Positions 59,101-64,000 of a DNA stretch of 64,000 bases are shown in pieces (position 1 is the stretch's first letter; each line of letters starts with the position of its first letter). Both the position numbers and the translations under genes were made by a program. Source of the DNA: Haliclystus octoradiatus (lineage: Eukaryota > Cnidaria > Staurozoa > Stauromedusae > Haliclystidae); NCBI GenBank assembly GCA_916610825.1, contig OU744450.1, forward strand, positions 3,808,578 through 3,872,577. The letters are read 5' to 3'. The notes under the pieces are model-generated. The model did no database searches. It was not told where the DNA came from and saw only the letters and a list, made by a program, of their open reading frames with translations.

Positions 59101-60084
59101 TGAAATATATTTAATTTTATTTAATTTGTTATAGCTTCGTGAATTGAATCGATTTGTTGAGCCTTTGCGAAGAATGATTGCGACAGTCCCAACAGATGAA
59201 GGTTTGTTTATATTTACATTTGTGATGTGATGTAAGATAAATGAATACAGTATTAATATTGCGATTTGCTGGAACTCTAAGATTCATGAACAGTTGTCAC
59301 CGGATATCACATGATTGCCAGATCAATCCAGAGAAACCTAACAATCTGTAATTTGCCTATAGATGTTCAGGAGGTTTGTGAACAGTTCATGAACTAAACA
59401 AATTTACTCACAGGCAGGGGTGAATAACAGATAATATCAGGAAGGTTCACCTCTTCGAAAAACGGTCCAAGAATTCATGAACAGTTCATGAATGCTAAAT
59501 GTCCCTAATATCCATGCACCTTCACGGAAAGTTCATGAAAATTTGGCACCATTTAACGTTCATGAACTGTTCATGAACTCCTGAACTGTTTTTGCTGGAT
59601 CAATACAGCAGTCGGAAATGTTGTACATAATGGCTATACAGTATATCACCTCATATATATATATACTGTACCAGTCCGAGTATACAAACAAAGGATTGTT
59701 TGTGATTATTGGAAAATTTTTGAATGATTTATAAAAATAAAATAGTAGAATTTATTGTATTTCTTGAAACTCCCTCAACTTTGCAGCGCATTGCCCTACT
59801 TATCTACTCAACCTACAAAACACTGTTTAAATTTCAATTTTCAAATCTGATATATGGTTAAATGGTATTTACAGGACATAAACGTCAAATGGATAAGCTC
59901 AATGCTCTTTTAGACATCCTCACGAAACCAACACGAAAGTAAGTGATTTTTATGCCAATCATCTATTATCATTGATTCTGTTAAATTATAAAACACGATA
60001 ATTTATTTTCTGTTTTTAATTATCAGAGTACCATTAAAAGCTCTCTTCAAATGTGAAGATGTATTGATAAAGCTACTTGGTGCA
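50135..60084 (+). CDS. MED15: Mediator complex subunit 15 (5' part; C-terminus beyond window)
   Basis: Ten exons join in phase: 50135-50214, 50370-50457, 52086-52137, 53537-53925, 54064-54250, 56929-57497, 58531-58641, 59135-59201, 59875-59938 and 60027-60084, giving 555 residues (human 788). Exons 1-3 encode the KIX domain (about residues 9-73: WRTNGDLRNLVKQKIEAN ... TDYLNMSARLILS), the docking site for activators such as SREBP. Exons 4-6 are Gln-rich; exon 6 alone has long CAA/CAG-coded Gln runs. Exons 7-10 encode a Ser/Pro-rich linker and the conserved middle part (LNRFVEPLRRMI, LDILTKPTRKVPLKALFKC). MED15 sits in the Mediator tail in the nucleus and links activators to RNA polymerase II. 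The C-terminal domain is missing because the window ends inside the next intron, which a LINE occupies. Confidence 0.93.
50458..52085 (+). other. MED15 intron 2
   Basis: 1.6 kb with no recognised gene or clear transposon. Repeated AATCGATTxx words (50960-51000, 51920-51980) at two places may be the ends of an element of about 1 kb, but the match is short. Confidence 0.4.
52230..52423. repeat. Foldback element in MED15 intron 3
   Basis: Left arm 52231-52306 (AGGGTTACTGCACGGCAGCC, GTGTTTGGGTTCTCTGATAC ...) pairs with right arm 52347-52422 (... GTATCAGAGAACCCAAACAC, GGTGCAGTTACCCTT). Arms are about 75 bp with few mismatches, around a 40-bp loop. No hammerhead core is present. Confidence 0.85.
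53035..53185 (+). repeat. A-rich low complexity / (AAAT)n
   Basis: About 150 bp of A runs and AAAT repeats. The complement gives a meaningless Phe/Tyr/Leu-rich frame. Confidence 0.95.
54289..54543 (-). pseudogene. Penelope-like element, inverted upstream fragment
   Basis: The minus-strand frame reads INQRISDLSSNSTIFENAK, then RRRNITWFKPPYNKSVRTN, the conserved stretch that follows the reverse transcriptase in Penelope-like proteins (family pattern: RRRxIIWFNPPFSxNVxTNIG). In an intact element this precedes the part found on the plus strand at 54590. The strand switch between the two pieces implies an inversion at the 5' end of the insertion. Confidence 0.75.
54560..55205 (+). pseudogene. Penelope-like element, GIY-YIG endonuclease fragment
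   Basis: The plus strand encodes FLNLIKKHFPKLNELSKIF, a Cys motif (CNCRVKRPC), then NNECLTESLVYSY, NYIGLTEETFKQRYTQH, NSTQLSKYIWRLN, KIEWICLAKAKTY, HLCLIEKYHIIC and LNKKSELIPKCRHENKF. This is the Cys-rich linker and GIY-YIG endonuclease of endonuclease-bearing Penelope-like retroelements. A single-base frameshift lies near 54798 and an in-frame TAA at 55007-55009, so it is dead. It sits in MED15 intron 5 and is followed by the hammerhead at 55373. Confidence 0.88.
55372..55413 (+). ncRNA. Hammerhead ribozyme downstream of the Penelope remnant
   Basis: Stem I TTGT (55373-55376), core CTGATGA (55377-55383), stem II TGC/GCA around GTAA, GAAA (55396-55399), stem III C-G and U-A pairs closing a three-base loop, cleavage triplet GTA (55406-55408), stem I strand ACAA (55409-55412). 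It lies 3' of the endonuclease fragment, where Penelope-like elements carry hammerheads in their terminal repeats. TTGAGCACT follows at 55480. Confidence 0.72.
55704..55753 (+). ncRNA. Hammerhead ribozyme, retrozyme copy 1
   Basis: Stem I AGCAGTA (55704-55710) pairs over 7 bp with TGCTGCT (55747-55753), with one G-U. Core CTGATGA is 55711-55717; stem II GGC/GCC closes a five-base loop, with an A-A mismatch at its base; GAAA is 55731-55734. Stem III (A-U, C-G, A-U) closes a six-base loop. The cleavage triplet is GTC (55744-55746), cut after 55746. Confidence 0.85.
55964..56013 (+). ncRNA. Hammerhead ribozyme, retrozyme copy 2
   Basis: Same as copy 1, shifted 260 bp. G to A at 55980 breaks one stem II pair, so this copy may be weaker. 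Predicted cut after 56006. Confidence 0.8.
56224..56273 (+). ncRNA. Hammerhead ribozyme, retrozyme copy 3
   Basis: Identical to copy 1; predicted cut after 56266. Confidence 0.85.
56484..56533 (+). ncRNA. Hammerhead ribozyme, retrozyme copy 4 (at array end)
   Basis: All ribozyme bases are kept, and the array breaks off three bases after stem I, at 56536. Predicted cut after 56526. Confidence 0.83.
56563..56723. repeat. Palindrome with two hammerhead arms
   Basis: About 75-bp near-perfect inverted arms (AATGGAGTCAAAGACTACGC and its complement near 56700). The left arm, read on the minus strand, is a hammerhead: stem I TCTGT/ACAGA (56641-56637 with 56603-56599), CTGATGA (56636-56630), GAAA (56616-56613), GTT cleavage triplet (56606-56604); one stem II pair is mismatched. 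The right arm has ATGATGA in place of CTGATGA, so its core is damaged. Confidence 0.7.
57808..58030 (+). repeat. Dispersed GATCCGATC-type repeat
   Basis: Starts GAGGTCTGCGAATCCAATCC, contains GATCGGATTGGATTCTGATC and ends ATCCGATCCGATGCGGA. MED15 intron 6. Confidence 0.6.
58091..58261 (-). mobile_element. Pogo-type MITE copy
   Basis: TACAGTTAAACAGCCAGCTA to TAACAGGTTTTGACTGTA, minus orientation, with a small deletion near its start. Confidence 0.82.
58757..58876. mobile_element. GTTCATGAAC foldback MITE copy
   Basis: TTCCCATGCGAAAAACATTT start and CTGAACTGTTTTTCGCAGGA end are inverted. MED15 intron 7. Confidence 0.85.
59448..59602. mobile_element. GTTCATGAAC foldback MITE copy
   Basis: CACCTCTTCGAAAAACGGTC start and CTCCTGAACTGTTTTTGCTG end. 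MED15 intron 8. Confidence 0.8.
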
Positions 60085-60487
60085 GTAAGTAGAATCATTC
60101 GATAGAATATATTTAGTTTTGAAAAAGCAAGCTGTGAAGTGTTTGCAAAAGCAAATATCAAAATTAACTAGAAAACTACTAGAATGTAAGTTTAATTTCC
60201 ATTTGACTGCCATAATGTATAATAACATTGATGCGGTTGATAGGTAGGAGAATGAAATTACAAGTAAACAGGGCATTCAGAAATATGCAATGTTTACATT
60301 TGTAATAGATTATGACATACCCTACCGCTACATATCTACTGTATGTGTACAGATTTCATATTGCGCAATCCAAGCTGAACGGACGCGTTTTGTTATCGCT
60401 CCGTTTTTTTTGCCCAAACAAGTAGATTTTTTATGATATTTTTCATTATGTGAAGTTATATTTCAACTACAACAAACACTACGAATA

Positions 60488-61288
60488 ATGTCAACTCGTG
60501 GCAAAGCTGCTTCAGCTCCACTCACGAAAAACGACCTATATGAGCTATTGGACTCACCGAGATTTGTCAAAGCAGTGCAATCCGCTTTTGGTTCAATTCT
60601 CAAAGAAATACAAATGCAAAATGCCAGACTAACTGAAGCTGTAGAACAACAAAGAAAGGATATTGATGATGTTAAGGAAACATTGAAAAAACAATCTAAT
60701 GAGAAATTCAAACTAAAAACGTCTCTCAACGGCCAGAGAAAGTCGGATAAACTCTGCCAGCTAAGGGTGGATGGAATGCAAACGAATGAACAGCATGTTC
60801 AAGATGACATACTGAATCTTTTCCAAGGTAAACTTGCTGTTGAAAGCATCCAGCAAGGAGATTTTTCAACTAGGATTTTGCCAGTAAAGCAAACTAAGGT
60901 AAAATCTGTTCGAAAAAGTAATGAATATCCGCCATTATCGTCTACAAAGAATTGCGCAACCGAGGCCACTTCAGTCACAGACACAATGGCTGCCACATCA
61001 GTTAACAAAAGGGTCATTATTGTGCGATTTCACAATATTTGGCTTAGGAAGAAAGTTCACGCAGCAAAAAAGGCTTTGAAAGGCACCGGTATCTTCATCA
61101 GCGAAGATTTACCCCAAAAAACAAACACAACATTCTACAAGTGTAGACAACTGGCAAAAAAGAAGAAAATTACAACAACCTGGACGTATGAACTGAACAT
61201 TTACGTGAAAAGACTTGATGATGAAATCATTTTAATCCAAGACGACTATGACCTGCTTCAGCTGGATGATAGTGATGAGTGTTTTTAA
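60488..61288 (+). CDS. LINE ORF1 protein (coiled-coil, nucleic-acid-binding type)
   Basis: The 266-residue frame starts MSTRGKAASAPLTKNDLYEL, has a heptad-like coiled coil at about 38-75, then a basic C-terminal part with VIIVRFHNIWLRKKVHAAKK, GTGIFISEDL and YKCRQLAKKKKITTTW. That order matches ORF1 proteins of jockey/CR1/L2-type LINEs, which bind the element's RNA. ORF2 follows 376 bp later. It lies in the MED15 intron after exon 10. The frame is open over its full length. Confidence 0.78.
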   Translation: MSTRGKAASAPLTKNDLYELLDSPRFVKAVQSAFGSILKEIQMQNARLTEAVEQQRKDIDDVKETLKKQSNEKFKLKTSLNGQRKSDKLCQLRVDGMQTNEQHVQDDILNLFQGKLAVESIQQGDFSTRILPVKQTKVKSVRKSNEYPPLSSTKNCATEATSVTDTMAATSVNKRVIIVRFHNIWLRKKVHAAKKALKGTGIFISEDLPQKTNTTFYKCRQLAKKKKITTTWTYELNIYVKRLDDEIILIQDDYDLLQLDDSDECF

Positions 61289-61664
61289 AATAATTTCTTT
61301 CCTTCGCTTCTATCTCTACGCATCTTATTTTTTCGTTTCCTTGATCTATAGCGACTTGAATCAGCTTCGTGATAGTGATGAGTGATATCTTAATTTTTTA
61401 TCTTTTAACATTATTGACTGCTTTTTCTTCACCTAATTATTTAATGCATTTTACTCACAACATATCATTTTCTCGTCACCCTTGCCATCATCTACATTAT
61501 CATTATCAATGTCCTAGGCCGCCTAATCATAATATTGTTTGTTTATTATTATTTTCTAATTCATTCTCAATTCTTCATTCCAAACGTTGCAGTTCAATTT
61601 CATACGTACCGAAAACCTTTGTTAATTTCATCTTTATTTCAAACCATTACCAAACTGAAACTGT

Positions 61665-64000
61665 ATGACTTCTACTGATCTTGACAATATTTTTAATCAG
61701 TGTGACGTAGTAAAGAGGCTAGGATATATCACCACAAGTGATGTACCAGACTTGCCCATGTCCTTTGCAACACAAAATGTGAGAAGTTTGTTGAAGAACC
61801 ATAGCAGTGTCTCTGATCTCATAACATGCTCAAATTTGAAGGTGCTTGCTATACAAGAAATTTGGCAAGGTGGTGATCTTACTTTACCAAATCACGCTTA
61901 TTTTTCAAAAGAACGAAGCACCAGAGGTGGGGGTGTTGGCTTAGTCGTTCACAATTCCTTTAATTGTTCAATAAATGAAAATCTTTCCCAAACAAACAAA
62001 GATATCGAAATTATAGTTGCTGCCAATAAATCCTATGTATTTATATCCATTTACACCCCCCCCCCACATTCCGAGTTTTATTGGACACCTGTAAAAATGA
62101 AACAGTTTTCATTGGAGGAGATTTCAATGTTAACATGCTACATGAGTCCAGCAAGCTAGATGATCTTTTATGTTGTTTCATGCAATTTCAATTTTTTCCA
62201 CTCACCGCGAAACCTACACGGATCACAACAAGGTCATGTACACTTCTTGATAACATATTTACAAATTTTAAAAACAACTTAGTGACAGGAATAATTACAA
62301 CTGAGATTTCTGATCATTTATGCCCGTTTGTCTATTTTCAAGTGAAGGAACATACCTGTACACCAACAACCACTACTTTTCGCAACATGTGTGATTCAAA
62401 CCTAGAGCTTCTACAAAATCGTCTTGCTCAATGTAATTGGTTTCTTCCAGAGGATCCTGTAGGAGCTTTTTCTCAATTTCATAATCAATTTGAAGACTGT
62501 CTCAATGAAACTTGTCCAATCATTGAAAATAAAATAAACAAAAACAAACAAAAACTAAACCCATGGATGACAAATGGCCTTTTAATTTCCAGAAAACGAA
62601 AAATGAGATTGCATCATGAATGGATAGCTTCAAAAAATATAGAAACAAAAAAATATTATGATCAATACTCAAAAGTCTACTTCAAAGCTGTACGTAAATG
62701 TAAGGTATTATACCGGCATCATTTTTACAAAAATTACAAAAACAACATTAAATTACTATGGCAAGCAACAAATAATCTCCTTGGTAGGAATAAGAAGAAA
62801 AATAGATACCCCGATCTTTTCAATGTTGAAGGCATTGAAATCAAAAACGTACAAGACATTGCTGAGAATTTTATCCACTTTTCACCAATGTTGGACCTCA
62901 ACTTGCCCAAAATTTTTCAATCAACAATAATTTCAAACAGTATCTACCTCAAAATCCAAATGTTTCTTTTAACTTCAAAATTGTTTCCCCAGTCACAGTG
63001 ACAAATGTTATCAAAAAGTTAAAAAATAAAAGTAGTTCTTCATTTGATTTGGTTTCTAATAAATGTTTGAAATATGTTTACCCAGAAATAATCGCACCTT
63101 TGACTTATCTTATCAACTTATCTCTTAAAACAGGTTTCATCCCTGACAGTTATAAAATAGCAAAGATGTTACCGATTTTTAAAGCAGGTGATAATCAAAT
63201 TCTATCAAATTATAGACCAATTTCTTTATTATCAAGTTTTTCTAAAATTTTTGAACGTATTGTATACAATCTGCTCTATAAGTATTTTGAATTAAATTTT
63301 TTAACAAAATTCCAATTCGGCTTCAGGAAGTCTTTTGATACAACACATTCTGTTCTCAATTTTTTACACAATCTTTTTGCAAATCGTTCCAAAAGACATC
63401 ATATTGCCATTTTCTTGGACCTAAAAAAGGATTTGACACTGTCAACCATGAAATTTTGTTAAATAAACTGGCTCATTATGGTATTAATAATAATGAACTT
63501 GAATTCTTCAAAAATTATCTTTTCAAAAGGCAACAAGCTGTTTCATTTGAAAATGCTATCTCTGGACTACAGACTATAACTTGTGGAGTTCCTCAAGGCA
63601 GTATACTTGGTCCTCTACTCTTTTTGATATATATCAATGATTTACCTGATAATACAAAATTCCATGTTAGCCTTTTTGCTGATGACACAACCCTACAAAT
63701 GTCTGATTCTGATTTAAACACATTTGAGAACGATGTCAATGAGGAACTCATTGTTGTCACAAAGTGGTTTTATGACAACCAGCTGAGCCTGAATGAGTCA
63801 AAAACAAATTATATGATTTTTCACAATCCTTTGAAAGCAGATCTAAATATAAAAATAAATAACAGAATTATTGAACGTTGTAGAACAAATTGTAGCAAAA
63901 AATATGTCAAATTTCTTGGTGTTTTAATAGATGATCATTTGAATTTCAAACAACACGTCGAATTTGTTTGTAAAAAAATCCGCAGACTTTGCTACACATT
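61665..64000 (+). pseudogene. LINE ORF2: endonuclease and reverse transcriptase, three frameshifts, runs off the window
   Basis: Endonuclease part: ATQNVRSLLKN, LAIQEIWQGG, VFIGGDFNVN, CTLLDNIFTN and TEISDHLCPF. Reverse transcriptase part: NYRPISLLSSFSKIFER, QFGFRKSFDTTHSVLNF, FDTVNHEILL, CGVPQGSILGPLLFLIYIND and the catalytic FADDTT (near 63680). The reading frame shifts at the ten-C run 62056-62065, at the T run near 62880, and at the A/G run near 63430. After 63430 the frame stays open to 64000. Family: jockey/CR1/L2 group. All three breaks are at short homopolymers, so assembly errors are possible as well as true decay. Confidence 0.88.

Overview
The window is nuclear DNA from an invertebrate animal. 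It is AT-rich, has spliceosomal GT-AG introns, five conserved animal genes and a dense, mixed load of transposable elements. The frequent TAGGCCTA words and the gene set would suit a deuterostome such as an echinoderm or hemichordate, but the species cannot be fixed from the sequence. The exon models below were built by hand; at every junction the reading phases of adjoining exons agree.

Gene layout: TXNL4A/DIM1 (+, 6418-6846, intronless coding region behind a 5'UTR intron); a cobalamin-binding protein of the intrinsic factor/transcobalamin family (-, five coding exons, 16003 to 8785, 418 aa); USP30 (+, 11 exons, 16621-32735, 449 aa); DDX55 (-, 20 exons, 49753 to 33322, 578 aa); and MED15 (+, 10 exons from 50135, first 555 aa; the C-terminus lies beyond the right edge). 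The cobalamin gene and USP30 are head-to-head (617 bp), as are DDX55 and MED15 (381 bp). USP30 and DDX55 converge (586 bp).

Mobile DNA fills introns and spacers: a 5.6-kb element or duplication with about 595-bp inverted arms (218-5834); a pogo/Tigger remnant and many pogo-type MITEs; a foldback MITE family built on GTTCATGAAC that has also expanded into a tandem array (9120-10550); a second palindromic MITE family (GGTCCGACAAA ends); two tRNA-derived SINE families; a LINE 3' fragment; and a jockey/CR1/L2-type LINE entering the right edge (60488-64000) with three frameshifts.

The most notable content is in MED15 intron 5 (54251-56928). It holds a Penelope-like element remnant (an inverted upstream piece, then a GIY-YIG endonuclease piece), a hammerhead ribozyme just downstream, then a 260-bp tandem array (three full copies and one partial) in which every copy carries a type I hammerhead ribozyme fold with a 7-bp stem I and a very short stem III, i.e. 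a retrozyme, and then an inverted pair of further hammerheads. Related hammerhead pairs occur in USP30 intron 6 (27369-27489) and, decayed, in a DDX55 intron (43138-43206). None of this could be tested by search or folding software here.
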